Position numbers and translations under genes: made by a program
Assembly (NCBI RefSeq): GCF_024181585.1
Contig: NZ_CP054258.1
Location: forward strand, 2,294,001-2,358,000
Origin: Treponema socranskii subsp. buccale
GTDB taxonomy: Bacteria > Spirochaetota > Spirochaetia > Treponematales > Treponemataceae
Direction: 5' to 3'
DNA length: 64,000 nucleotides
Notes under the pieces: generated by a model
Seen by the model: the letters and a program-made list of their open reading frames with translations, nothing else
What the model was told of the DNA's origin: nothing
Databases searched by the model: none
Part shown: positions 51,815 through 61,046 of the stretch, piece after piece
How positions within the stretch are numbered: the stretch's first letter is position 1
How the letters are laid out: every line of letters starts with the position of its first letter

Positions 51815-54073
51815 TTATTTTGTTAAACCGGCTTTTTTCATTGCCGTCGCGAGCGCTTCTTTGAACGCGGTTGACGTCATCGTCGCACCGGAAATCGTGT
51901 CGAGATCCGCGCTTTGTTTTTGCAGCGCCTGCTCGGTCAGCTTTGCGATCGCTTCGGGGCCGATGCCGGGCGTTTCGGCGTGTTTGATCACTTTGATGTC
52001 CGTCATCTTGCCGTCTTTAACGGTGATCTGAACGCGAACCGTTCCGCCCATACCCTTGTCGGATGCGCCCGTAAAGGTGTTGTTTGCGACGACCTGTACG
52101 GCGGTCGTATAGTTGAAGATGGAACCGGAGGCAGGGGCGGTTTTTTGACCGGATGCGATTGCCGCCAATTCGGCTTCTTTTTCGGACTGAGTTTTCGTCG
52201 CACGCGTAGAACCGCGGTCGCTGAAGTACGAAGCTTTGTCGGTCTTCGTTTTGTAGTTCGTTTCGTCTCCGGCAAATGCGGGATCGAGCGCCGTGCTCGC
52301 CGTCGCAAATCCGTCTTTATCGACGGACGCGGCCGAGCGGCCTGCGATGTAGCCCGCCGTGATGACGCGGCCGAGTCCGTGCACTCTCATACCGCCGGCG
52401 GATTCGCCCGCGCAGAAAAGGTTCGGAATAAGTTTTCCGTGCATGTCGACAACCTGCATTTTGTCATCGACGCGCAAACCTGCAAGCGTGTCGTGAATGT
52501 TCGACACCGCCCACAGCGCGTAAAAGGGACCGGTTTTGATTTGGTTCTGGAGCGTCTTCTTTCCCCAGTCGCTGTCTTTTCCGGCCGCGACAAAGGAATT
52601 GTAGCGGTTGACCGTGTCGGCGAGGATTTTGGGATCCATCTTGATGTTTTCGTAGTATTTGTTGACGACTTTTTGTGCGAGTTCTTCGATCGTATCGGCT
52701 TTGAACGCATAGCCGCCGTCGAAGTCGAGAACGCCCTGTTCCATAACCCAGTCGTTGCGTTTCGCTGCCGCATCGTCGACGATCGCCCATACCGGGCCGC
52801 CGTAGCATTCGGCGTTTCCGTCGCCGTCCGCATCGATAAATACGCTCGATGCGGCTTTATTAAAGAAGTTCTGATATTCGGAACCGGGGAATACTCCGCG
52901 GTAATCGTCTTCATTGGCAAAGCGCTGACCGAGCATATTGACGACGATCATGCTGTTGAGATCCATTTCGATACCGGTCGCTCTCGAAAGCGCCCAGAGT
53001 TTGCTGTCTTTCATAAAGCCGCGGCCGTAGCCGTACTGGCATCCGATGCGGCTCGGCGCTTTCATCTGCGCGCCGCCTTCGGACATCTGGTAGGACGACG
53101 CCGACAAAAGAGCCGCGCCGATTTCCATCGCGGCGATTTCACCGGACGCATCCTGATCGGAGAAGGGCATACCGCCGAGGCCGTCGTATTCGGGACCGAG
53201 GCGCGGATCGAACATCGTGCGGAACTGCACGTTGCCGGTCGAACCGCCGGTTGCGATGATAACGGCTTTATTGGCTTTGATGTTCAGCATTTCTTTTGTG
53301 CTGTCGATATTACCGTCCGACATAAGGCTTGTAAGCGGTTTGCTTTCGCCGGGCAGAACGTGGGGCGTATAGTGAGCCTGCACGCCGAGCACTTTTCCCG
53401 ACTGACTGTTTTCACGGTAGATTTTGTCCATGTGATAGTTGAGCAGGAATTTCGCACCCTTTTCGCGAACCGATTTTTCGAGCGGGCGGGTAACCGCAAC
53501 ACCTGCAGCCGTCGTGCCGGTGTATTCGTTTTTCCATTCGCCGCTGTCGGAATAGGTCATGCGTCCGACGCTGTCCGGATCCGTTCCGCCGTCGCGGTAG
53601 TAGTTGCGGACCATCGGTTCGATTTCCAATACCTTTACGCCGTTCTTTAAGATAAAGTCGTACGCTTTTGCCATACTGTTCGCAACGGAACGGACTTGGG
53701 AAAATTCGTTAAAGCGCGCATCGACCGCTTCGCCTCTGGTATGATCGTAGTAGTACAAGTCGGCCGAATCTTCGATGCCCCATTCTTTTTGTGAAACCGT
53801 GCTGCCACCGGAGTGAAGCTGACCTTCGCTCACCGCCGCGTGTCCGCCGACATCCCAGTTCGTTTCCACGAAAAGAACGGATGCGCCGTCTTCGATCGCT
53901 TTAAGACCGGCGGGTAAACCCGCTCCTCCCGCTCCGATGATGACGACATCGGCCTGGTAGTCCCATTTGACTTTTGTGCCGCTGCCGCAGCCCACAGCAA
54001 GTGAGAGCATCATTGCAACGCACACAGATAAAACCGCAATTTTTGATAAAACGCGATTGTCCGATACTTTCAT
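51815..54073 (-). CDS. exported flavoprotein reductase (fumarate/urocanate reductase-like) with FMN-binding domain
   Basis: 752 residues. Lipoprotein-type signal with LSLAVGC (Cys near residue 29). FAD domain from DVVIIGAGGAGLPAGLKAIE, GGHAAVSEGQLHSGG, and a long flavocytochrome-c-like catalytic part to about residue 590 (GLRVDDKMQVVDMHGKLIPN, then LFCAGESAGGMRVHGLGRV). The C-terminal FMN-bind domain ends with DTISGATMTS, where the Thr of the SGAT motif is the site for covalent FMN attachment by ApbE. It would reduce an unsaturated acid such as fumarate, urocanate or an acrylate outside the membrane using electrons from a quinol or flavin relay. Substrate not determinable. AGGAGG is 6 nt before the ATG. 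Monocistronic. Confidence 0.88.
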   Translation of the reverse strand: MKVSDNRVLSKIAVLSVCVAMMLSLAVGCGSGTKVKWDYQADVVIIGAGGAGLPAGLKAIEDGASVLFVETNWDVGGHAAVSEGQLHSGGSTVSQKEWGIEDSADLYYYDHTRGEAVDARFNEFSQVRSVANSMAKAYDFILKNGVKVLEIEPMVRNYYRDGGTDPDSVGRMTYSDSGEWKNEYTGTTAAGVAVTRPLEKSVREKGAKFLLNYHMDKIYRENSQSGKVLGVQAHYTPHVLPGESKPLTSLMSDGNIDSTKEMLNIKANKAVIIATGGSTGNVQFRTMFDPRLGPEYDGLGGMPFSDQDASGEIAAMEIGAALLSASSYQMSEGGAQMKAPSRIGCQYGYGRGFMKDSKLWALSRATGIEMDLNSMIVVNMLGQRFANEDDYRGVFPGSEYQNFFNKAASSVFIDADGDGNAECYGGPVWAIVDDAAAKRNDWVMEQGVLDFDGGYAFKADTIEELAQKVVNKYYENIKMDPKILADTVNRYNSFVAAGKDSDWGKKTLQNQIKTGPFYALWAVSNIHDTLAGLRVDDKMQVVDMHGKLIPNLFCAGESAGGMRVHGLGRVITAGYIAGRSAASVDKDGFATASTALDPAFAGDETNYKTKTDKASYFSDRGSTRATKTQSEKEAELAAIASGQKTAPASGSIFNYTTAVQVVANNTFTGASDKGMGGTVRVQITVKDGKMTDIKVIKHAETPGIGPEAIAKLTEQALQKQSADLDTISGATMTSTAFKEALATAMKKAGLTK

Positions 54074-54215
54074 ATAAGGCCTCCTAATATAAAACCTTGC
54101 CAAAACATACGCGCGAGCACATTTTTATGATATTATATGTCTTTTGCATATTTTTGTCCAGAATACGAAAGCGAATACGGAAAGCGAATCCTACCGCTTC
54201 GAAGAACTCGGCATT

Positions 54216-54252
54216 TAAAAACGAATACGGGACGCACCGCGCGGCGTCCCGT
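54216..54252 (-). terminator. terminator after the rplM-rpsI-recX operon
   Basis: 9-bp stem ACGGGACGC and GCGTCCCGT with an 8-nt loop. On the minus strand it is followed by ATTCGTTTTT. It begins at the recX stop codon. Confidence 0.75.
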
Positions 54253-54860
54253 CAAAGCTCGCTTTTACCCGCAGCGCTCCGTATCGTTTTTTGCGAAAAG
54301 CCGTGCTGCCGCAAATAATTGATAATTTTATCTTCCCGCATGCGGCGGCGCTTGCATTTTTCGAGCGCTTTTTTGCAAATCGCCTCTTCCGAATTTTCCG
54401 AAAAGAATTCGTCGAGCGCCGCATCGGCGACATCGCGCGCTATGCCGCGAAAAGCAAGTTCGGAAGAGAGTCTCGCCCTTCCCTCCGAGTGATTGATTTT
54501 CCGCGCATTGAGCCACGCGCGCGCAAAGCGCGCATCGGAAAGAAAGCCTTCGCGTTCGAGGTAATCGAGCACTTTTTCGATATGGCGCCTTTCGAAACCT
54601 TTTGCACCGAGTTTCCGCGTCAAATTAAAGCGCGACTGTTCCGCCCGCGCCAAATACGAAAGCGCTTTCGATTCCGCCGCATAACAAAATCCCGCGTCGA
54701 TAATGTCTTCTTCATCTTCGCCGGAAAAAACGCCGCCGTCTGAAATCGCTTCAGGGATGACGCGCGTCAAATACGCTTCGCGGATAAAAAAAGCAGGTCC
54801 TTCTTCGGTCGTAATTTTTATACAACCGGAGGATACCTGCTTCGTTTTTGAAACGACCAC
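54252..54860 (-). CDS. recX: RecX regulatory protein
   Basis: 202 residues. Three-helix RecX repeats: SYLARAEQSRFNLTRKLGAK, then GFERRHIEKVLDYLEREGFL and DARFARAWLNARKINHSEGR, and RLSSELAFRGIARDVADAAL. Modulates RecA filaments. GTG start only 3 nt after the rpsI stop, so it is cotranscribed with two ribosomal protein genes and no recA is adjacent. This is an unusual operon for recX, and suggests growth-linked expression rather than SOS control. Confidence 0.9.
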   Translation of the reverse strand: MVVSKTKQVSSGCIKITTEEGPAFFIREAYLTRVIPEAISDGGVFSGEDEEDIIDAGFCYAAESKALSYLARAEQSRFNLTRKLGAKGFERRHIEKVLDYLEREGFLSDARFARAWLNARKINHSEGRARLSSELAFRGIARDVADAALDEFFSENSEEAICKKALEKCKRRRMREDKIINYLRQHGFSQKTIRSAAGKSEL

Positions 54861-54863
54861 CGC

Positions 54864-55256
54864 TTAACGCTTGCTGAATTGGAATCTTCTGCGTGCGCCG
54901 CGCTGACCGTATTTTTTACGTTCGGGCATACGGGAATCGCGCGTCAGGTATCCGTTCGCTTTAAGCGCCGTGCGGGAATCCTGATCGATTTGAACGAGTG
55001 CGCGCGAAATGCCGTGGAGGCAAGCCGCAGCCTGACCGTTCATACCGCCGCCTTCAACGGTGATGAGGATATCGTATTTGTTGTCGTTCGACGTGACGAG
55101 CAGCGGCCGGCGGACGATCTGCACCTGTTCTTCAGTGATAAAATAATCTTTCGGTTCTTTTCCGTTGACTACGATTTTACCCGAACCTTCGCGCACGAAA
55201 ACACGCGCGACCGCAGTCTTTCTTCTTCCCGTACCGATTGCCAAATTTTTTACCAT
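54864..55256 (-). CDS. rpsI: 30S ribosomal protein S9
   Basis: 130 residues. AIGTGRRKTAVARVFVREGS at the start, GGGMNGQAAACLHGISRALV in the middle, and the basic C-terminus KKYGQRGARRRFQFSKR, whose tail reaches the P-site tRNA. Complete. AGGAG lies 7 nt before the chosen ATG. An in-frame upstream ATG lacks a site. Follows rplM as in most bacteria. Confidence 0.98.
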   Translation of the reverse strand: MVKNLAIGTGRRKTAVARVFVREGSGKIVVNGKEPKDYFITEEQVQIVRRPLLVTSNDNKYDILITVEGGGMNGQAAACLHGISRALVQIDQDSRTALKANGYLTRDSRMPERKKYGQRGARRRFQFSKR

Positions 55257-55270
55257 ATTGAAACTCCTGA

Positions 55271-55699
55271 TCAAACTTCAAGCGGCTGAGGATTCTGCGC
55301 TTTATGCGGATGTTCCGCGCCTGCATACACTTTTACATTTTCGAAGAGCACGCGGCCGAGTCTGTTGTGCGGAAGCATGCCTTTGATGGCGCGCTCGAGC
55401 GGCTCGGACGGATGACGGGCAAGCAATTTTTCAAACGTATAGTGCTTGAGGTTGCCGACAAAACCGGTATAGTTGTAGTACATTTTCTTTTGCTCTTTTC
55501 CGCCGGAAACGGCAACTTTGTCCGCATTGATGATGACGACGTAATCACCCGTGTTTTGGTGAGGCGCATACTCCGCCTTGTGTTTGCCGCGCGCGAGAGA
55601 AGCGGCTTTCGCGGCGACACGGCCGAGCGGTTTACCCGCAGCGTCGATCACGTACCATGCGCGTTTTATATCCTGCGCTTTTACAAAAATCGTATCCAT
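55271..55699 (-). CDS. rplM: 50S ribosomal protein L13
   Basis: 142 residues, complete. Contains WYVIDAAGKPLGRVAAKAAS, HQNTGDYVVIINADKVAVSG, YNYTGFVGNLKHYTFEKLLA and GMLPHNRLGR, all standard for L13. First gene of rplM-rpsI-recX. Its promoter lies about 110 nt upstream and leaves an untranslated leader of about 100 nt that could host autoregulation. Confidence 0.98.
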   Translation of the reverse strand: MDTIFVKAQDIKRAWYVIDAAGKPLGRVAAKAASLARGKHKAEYAPHQNTGDYVVIINADKVAVSGGKEQKKMYYNYTGFVGNLKHYTFEKLLARHPSEPLERAIKGMLPHNRLGRVLFENVKVYAGAEHPHKAQNPQPLEV

Positions 55700-55805
55700 A
55701 ATAAAATCCTACAAAATAAAAGTATGCGCGTTCGATAACGATGCATCGCGCCGTCGAACGCAAGACGGCGGTGAGCGGCCGACGTCTTTCAATACGGGGA
55801 AGCTT

Positions 55806-55835
55806 ATTGTATCTTATTTTTTATCGCTTAGTCAA
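55806..55835 (-). promoter_or_regulatory. promoter of rplM-rpsI-recX
   Basis: Minus strand TTGACT (-35, 55830-55835), 18-nt spacer, TACAAT (-10, 55806-55811). Both hexamers match consensus at five of six positions. Confidence 0.7.
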
Positions 55836-55892
55836 GTATATTGTTGACAGTATATTGCCGTCTCGTCATAAAATCGATTTACCGAATATTTC

Positions 55893-55926
55893 TTGCTTTT
55901 CCGACAGGATAGTTTATAATAACGCT
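55893..55926 (+). promoter_or_regulatory. promoter giving a leaderless transcript (methyltransferase)
   Basis: TTGCTT (55893-55898), 16-nt spacer, perfect TATAAT (55915-55920), then AACGCT and ATG. Start of transcription is expected at the A of the ATG. Confidence 0.72.
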
Positions 55927-56658
55927 ATGACTTCAATACAAAATGTTGCCGAATACTACGATGAATTATACCCCGTAACCGCCGAACAAAAAGATTTTTA
56001 CGCACGCATCGGAAAAAACTATCCCGCGCCCGTGCGTTTTTTACAAATCGGCTGCGGTACCGGATCACTGGAACACGTTCTTGTCAAAGACGGAGCGGAT
56101 GTAACAGGCATTGAAGTTTCAAAAGATCTCATCGAAATAGCGACTCTGCGCCGAAGAACGCAGCTTATGCCCATACGTTTTTTTCAGCTTTCAACGCTCG
56201 ACATGAAACGTTTTCTCGGAAAAAATTTTTACAATGTTATCTCGTGCTTGAACAGCCGCATTGCGTTTATCAAAGACAAAATGCTGTTGAAAAAATTTTT
56301 TTCCGATTGCAAAGCGCTGCTTTCCGAAGGCGGTACGCTCGTACTCCATCTCTATAATTTTTCGACGGTCTTAAAAAGCGGCACAACCGCTCTTCCCTAC
56401 CGCAGCAGCATCAGAGTAAAACTTTCATCTTCGATTTCGGCAGGAAAAGACGATAGATTTTTCCTAAATCAAACGCTCGAAACCGGAAACGGCACAATTC
56501 TTCCCGTTATGCAAAACGAAGAACTGTATCCGCTCGTAAAAGACGAAATCATCCTGTTCGCGCGGGAAGCGGGTTTTACGGATTTTTCGTTTTACGGTTC
56601 ATACGGCATGGACGAATTCAACGAAGCGGACAACGAACTCGTCTGTCTCATACGGTAA
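55927..56658 (+). CDS. class I SAM-dependent methyltransferase
   Basis: 243 residues. SAM motif I VRFLQIGCGTGSLEHVL, motif II DVTGIEVSKDLIEIA, acidic loop and motif IV NVISCLNSRIAFIKDK, motif VI LLSEGGTLVLHLYNFS. Substrate unknown, with the general look of small-molecule methyltransferases. The longer open frame upstream is not coding. The ATG chosen lies 6 nt after a perfect TATAAT and has no Shine-Dalgarno. Single gene, convergent with ricT. Confidence 0.82.
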   Translation: MTSIQNVAEYYDELYPVTAEQKDFYARIGKNYPAPVRFLQIGCGTGSLEHVLVKDGADVTGIEVSKDLIEIATLRRRTQLMPIRFFQLSTLDMKRFLGKNFYNVISCLNSRIAFIKDKMLLKKFFSDCKALLSEGGTLVLHLYNFSTVLKSGTTALPYRSSIRVKLSSSISAGKDDRFFLNQTLETGNGTILPVMQNEELYPLVKDEIILFAREAGFTDFSFYGSYGMDEFNEADNELVCLIR

Positions 56659-56683
56659 AAACGATCGCGCGGTACAGCGGCCG

Positions 56684-57610
56684 TCAGCCGATGCGCCAGC
56701 GATTGTTCGAATCTTTTGTAAAGCGTTTTGCGTTCACTTCGAGCAGCCGCCCGTCTTCTCCGAGCATTTTTACAATCGATGTAAGCGGATTTACTTCGGT
56801 GATTTTAAAATTCGTTCCGTCATAAAACAGATGAATACCTTCGGACGGCAGATTTCTCCGCGCATCGCTGTACCAATCGAATTCGTACGAAAGACAGCAC
56901 AAAAGTCTGCCGCACTGCCCCGAAATCTTCATCGAATTGAGTGAAAGATTTTGATCTTTTGCCATGCGGATGGACACCGGTCTTATTTTATCGGAAACGG
57001 AATGGCAGCAGTACGGGCGGCCGCAGACGCCGAGCCCGCCGGTGATGCGCGCTTCGTCGCGTACGCCTATCTGCCTGAGTTCAATGCGCATTTTAAATAC
57101 GGAAACCAAATCTTTGACAAGTTCGCGAAAATCGACGCGGTTGTCGGAACTGAAAAAAAACAGCGCTTTTTGCTCGGCAACGAGAAAATGCACTTGAATC
57201 AATTTCATATCGAGATGATGTGCCGTAACCTTTTCTTTAAAGACCGCGACCGCCTCTTTTTCTTTGGTTTGCAGCTCTTCCGCGCGCTTCGCATCCTCTT
57301 TCGATACGATACGGTCTATATCGACGATATCGTTTCGGCGCACACCGCGCGGTCTTTTCGTTTCACCGAGCACGAGTGCGATATCGCGTCCGTACCGCGT
57401 CGGAACGATAACCCGCATACCCGCTTTTACGCCCTGCACGTTTTCCGCCGTCGCATAGATGCTCTCGCGCGAATATTCGAGTTTTAAATGATACAGCGGT
57501 TTATCGGGAGTAAAATCCGCTTCTCCCTGCTCGCTTTCATCCGCAGCATCTTCAAGCGCTTCAAGATTTTCTCTCTCGTCATCTATATCGTTTTCAAAAA
57601 TATCGCTCAT
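56684..57610 (-). CDS. ricT: PSP1-domain protein RicT
   Basis: 308 residues. Acidic N-terminal 35 residues, then the PSP1 domain with cysteine motifs GGLGVCGRPYCC and ISGQCGRLLCC, which in B. subtilis hold an iron-sulphur cluster shared with RicA and RicF in the RNase Y-associated complex. A C-terminal part (KITEVNPLTSIVKMLGEDGR) follows. RicA/RicF are not nearby and the treponemal role is not established. GGAAGAGG precedes the ATG. Downstream of the bactofilin cluster on the same strand with a 60-nt gap. Confidence 0.88.
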   Translation of the reverse strand: MSDIFENDIDDERENLEALEDAADESEQGEADFTPDKPLYHLKLEYSRESIYATAENVQGVKAGMRVIVPTRYGRDIALVLGETKRPRGVRRNDIVDIDRIVSKEDAKRAEELQTKEKEAVAVFKEKVTAHHLDMKLIQVHFLVAEQKALFFFSSDNRVDFRELVKDLVSVFKMRIELRQIGVRDEARITGGLGVCGRPYCCHSVSDKIRPVSIRMAKDQNLSLNSMKISGQCGRLLCCLSYEFDWYSDARRNLPSEGIHLFYDGTNFKITEVNPLTSIVKMLGEDGRLLEVNAKRFTKDSNNRWRIG

Positions 57611-57670
57611 GACAGCCTCTTCCGCACGTTTTCGGTTTTAACAATCTGATTATTAATTTTTACGGCAACA

Positions 57671-58204
57671 TCAGGATGCCAATACATCGACGAGCAATCC
57701 CTGAATCTCTTCAACCCGCTTCAAAATAAGCAGTTTGTCGATTTGATTCGCAAGGATTTCCGACGCAAGATCGTTGAGTTTTTCATCGACGATCCGCAGC
57801 TGCACAACAACTTTTTCTTTTTTCGTCCGCCGATTCGGCATCCGAAATTCTTCAAGCTCAAAGCTGTACTTTACAACGTATTTCATAAGAGCGCTTACCG
57901 CACGCCGGTATTCGACAAAGGCATCTTCCGACATGGAATCGACAAGCTTGTCACCGGCGGTCGTCACACGGTCTTTCAAAAAAACGACCGCATCTTCAGC
58001 GGACATACCCGCAATTTCGGCCGGAAGTCCCGCCGACGCAAGTTCATTCGCTTCTTCGTTTTTTTTCAGCATTGCGGAAAATATGCCCGCTTTTTGCTGC
58101 GCACCCGATTTTTCTTTTTTTTTCGCTTCCCGCGCCGCCTCTCCCGCAGCCGAAGACACTGCGGTAAAATAAAGCGATTGATTAAGCGGGTCGACCGTAT
58201 TCAT
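57671..58204 (-). CDS. YaaR-like (DUF327) protein
   Basis: 177 residues. N-terminal region is variable and charged (REAKKKEKSGAQQKAGIFSA). From about residue 85 there is a helical domain, DAFVEYRRAVSALMKYVVKY, and then QLRIVDEKLNDLASEILANQ at the C-terminus, as in YaaR-family proteins of unknown function. Cytoplasmic. Its ATG overlaps the bactofilin stop (ATGA). The coupling with bactofilin and the M23 peptidase suggests a cell-shape or envelope-assembly role. Confidence 0.75.
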   Translation of the reverse strand: MNTVDPLNQSLYFTAVSSAAGEAAREAKKKEKSGAQQKAGIFSAMLKKNEEANELASAGLPAEIAGMSAEDAVVFLKDRVTTAGDKLVDSMSEDAFVEYRRAVSALMKYVVKYSFELEEFRMPNRRTKKEKVVVQLRIVDEKLNDLASEILANQIDKLLILKRVEEIQGLLVDVLAS

Positions 58205-58614
58205 GCAAACGCCGCCTTTGTGCGAATGGCTTTCGCTTCGAGGTAGCGTTCCGACGACGCAAGGTACTTCGCTTCGTCTTTGATGGAAATACAATGACCG
58301 TGAAAAATCACCTTTTCTTCGATCAGTACTTTTTGTGAAATGATATCGCCGATGACGGCGGCCGAGGAAAGCAGCGTTACGCTTTCTTTTGCAATGATAT
58401 CGCCGAGTACGATGCCGCCGACAATCGCGGACTTCGCGGTAAGATTGCCGCACAGCCGAGCACGCTCGCCGATCTGCACGTTACCGTCGGTATAAAGATC
58501 GCCGCGCACGTCGCCGTCCAAACGGACTGAACCGTTTATCCGCAGATCGCCTGAAACAGCCGAACCTTCACCGATAACCGTGTTGATCGAAAAGTCGTCG
58601 GAGCGCAGCGCCAT
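58201..58614 (-). CDS. bactofilin
   Basis: 137 residues. Right-handed beta-helix repeats of small and hydrophobic residues: VIGEGSAVSGDLRINGSVRL, then DGDVRGDLYTDGNVQIGERA and AVIGDIISQKVLIEEKVIFH. Short polar termini. Bactofilins polymerise without nucleotide into membrane-associated filaments that position cell-wall enzymes. In many bacteria the gene is paired with an M23 peptidase, as here (M23 stop 3 nt upstream). Probably involved in cell curvature or wall patterning. Confidence 0.92.
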   Translation of the reverse strand: MALRSDDFSINTVIGEGSAVSGDLRINGSVRLDGDVRGDLYTDGNVQIGERARLCGNLTAKSAIVGGIVLGDIIAKESVTLLSSAAVIGDIISQKVLIEEKVIFHGHCISIKDEAKYLASSERYLEAKAIRTKAAFA

Positions 58615-58617
58615 AAA

Positions 58618-59640
58618 TCAGTTCGAAAGCTTTACGTTGATATATTTTGCGGGATCCACGACATCCGAACCGATGTGCACTTCGTAATGCAGATGCGGTC
58701 CCGTCGTAACGCCCGTGTTGCCGACATAACCGATGACATCGCGCTGAGAAATAAACTGTCCCTTCGTCACGCGAGATGACATGAGGTGCGCGTAGCGCGT
58801 GTAGATGCCGTGCTTATGTTTAATAATAATATAGTTGCCGTAGCTCGCATCGTAACCTACCGTAACGACTTGTCCGCTCGCCGTCGCGATGACCGGATCA
58901 CCCGAACGATAGGTCGAAAAATCGATACCCTTATGAATGTACCACTGCCCCGAAATCGGATGCACGTTCGGACCGAATGCCATGGAAATATGCGCGTTGA
59001 CGTTTTTCAGCGGCCAGATACTCGGAATCTCCGTAAAAAGCGTATTTTGATTTTCGAGCATTTTACCGATTTGCTCGACAGGCTGTACCGCATTTTCAAG
59101 GTAGGATGCAAGCTGCTTGACATCTTCCGTTTCGCGCATGGAACCCGCTGCCGTTTCCTGCGTGCCGAAAAGCGAAGAAAGGTCGCTGTTCGAAACCGAC
59201 GCACGCGCAATGTTCGAACTGTCGGTAATGCCGAGCAGCGCAAGCGACTGCGACAAGGACGTTTGGAAACGTTTTGCCGCCTGCATGAGATTCATATTTT
59301 CGTCGCGCAATTCGTCGAGACTCGCCTGCGTCAAACGGTTTTGCGATGACAGGCGCGATATCTCTGCGCGTGAACCGATCGCCTTTCGGTCAAAGTAAAA
59401 AAATGATGCGACAATACCGAAGACAAGCACGACGCCGAGACCGAGCGCGAAAACGTTCGTTTGAAAATTAACAACTTTACTCTGCGAATGCGGAACGATC
59501 ATTATCGTCAGCTTGCCGTCGAGTACCTTAAATATGCGGAGTACCGCATCTTTTATGAAAGTCAAAAAAGAAAAAAACGCGCTGCTCGTTTTTGAAGCAA
59601 CCTTTTTTTCCAGCTTTTTATATTTTTGCGTCCGAGCCAC
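58618..59640 (-). CDS. M23 peptidoglycan endopeptidase, bactofilin-associated
   Basis: 340 residues. A cytoplasmic N-terminus of about 60 residues, TM at 62-83, a periplasmic coiled coil at about 88-135, and the M23 domain 205-335 with His236 and Asp240 (HKGID) and His318 (PHLHY), all ligands present. GTG start behind AGGAG (7 nt). Heads the unit with bactofilin, YaaR and probably ricT. The membrane-anchored coiled-coil layout is the one described for bactofilin-coupled wall hydrolases. Promoter is strong and conventional. Confidence 0.93.
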   Translation of the reverse strand: MARTQKYKKLEKKVASKTSSAFFSFLTFIKDAVLRIFKVLDGKLTIMIVPHSQSKVVNFQTNVFALGLGVVLVFGIVASFFYFDRKAIGSRAEISRLSSQNRLTQASLDELRDENMNLMQAAKRFQTSLSQSLALLGITDSSNIARASVSNSDLSSLFGTQETAAGSMRETEDVKQLASYLENAVQPVEQIGKMLENQNTLFTEIPSIWPLKNVNAHISMAFGPNVHPISGQWYIHKGIDFSTYRSGDPVIATASGQVVTVGYDASYGNYIIIKHKHGIYTRYAHLMSSRVTKGQFISQRDVIGYVGNTGVTTGPHLHYEVHIGSDVVDPAKYINVKLSN

Positions 59641-59698
59641 AATCTCGCTCCTGTTCCACCCGAAAATAAGCCTGCTAATATACAGGCTCCAACGCTCT

Positions 59699-59728
59699 AT
59701 TTTAGCACATTTGACGCCTTTGTGTCAA
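59699..59728 (-). promoter_or_regulatory. promoter of the M23-bactofilin operon
   Basis: Minus strand TTGACA (59723-59728, perfect -35), 18-nt spacer ending TGC, TAAAAT (-10, 59699-59704). The leader then contains a hairpin AGCCTG...CAGGCT near 59672-59690. Confidence 0.8.
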
Positions 59729-59763
59729 ATAGTTAAAATCTCCATTTTTAAGCAAGTACATTA

Positions 59764-60464
<701 letters not shown>

Positions 60465-60581
60465 GTGTTTGTTTACTATAACAAAATTTCGGCTGCACTG
60501 TCAAGGATACGGCGCACTCTAAACAGGGCTTACGCATGAGAATCTATATTCCTCAAAAAATAACCATTACCGTAAAAAATC

Positions 60582-60722
60582 GGCTGCACTCCCGGCAGCA
60601 GCCCTGCCGTTCGCCGCGGCAGACCGTGATTGGAATCGGACTGCGCGAACTTTTTTACCAAAAAGTTCGCTTGCCATCGGTCTGAGCGGCTCGGCGGCAT
60701 TGCCGCTGCCTCGCGTTCCGCT
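60582..60722. repeat. dispersed structured repeat family H, inverted copy
   Basis: GGCTGCACTCCCGGCAGCAG, GCGAACTTTTTTACCAAAAA, then GTTCGC, and TTGCCATCGGTCTGAGCGGC, then TCGGCGGCA. This is the reverse complement of 27066-27230 with some divergence. Confidence 0.75.
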
Positions 60723-60819
60723 TTTTTTATTTTATATTATGTCTCTTTTCTGTGTATACATTTTTCATGCGTAATCCCTGGCACTCTAAATACAGCTGAG
60801 CCTAATCATGTTTAACGCG

Positions 60820-61045
60820 GCAAATGAACGGCGAGTTTCAAAAAGAAATAAAAATATGCTCAAGGCGAGGTTCCGGCCGCGTGCCGTTTCGAGCGTTAGG
60901 CTTGCGGAAGCCTGACCTAAAAAGCTCGACCATGGCATACACGGCGAGTTTGCAAAGCAAACTCGGTAGTGAGTGCAACGAACGAAGTTCTCGCCGAAAG
61001 CATGGCTTTATCAGCTGATACTTTCGAAACTCGACATTCAACCGT
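60820..61045. repeat. dispersed intergenic repeat family R1, copy downstream of PEP carboxykinase
   Basis: Same order of blocks as 15748-15986 (AAATGAACGGCGAGTTTCAA, GGCGAGGTTCCGGCCGCGTG, GCTTTATCAGCTGATACTTT) plus an additional segment GGCGAGTTTGCAAAGCAAAC, then TCG, a perfect hairpin, which is absent from the other copy. It ends 2 nt before the stop codon of the next gene. Confidence 0.8.
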
Positions 61046-61046
61046 A

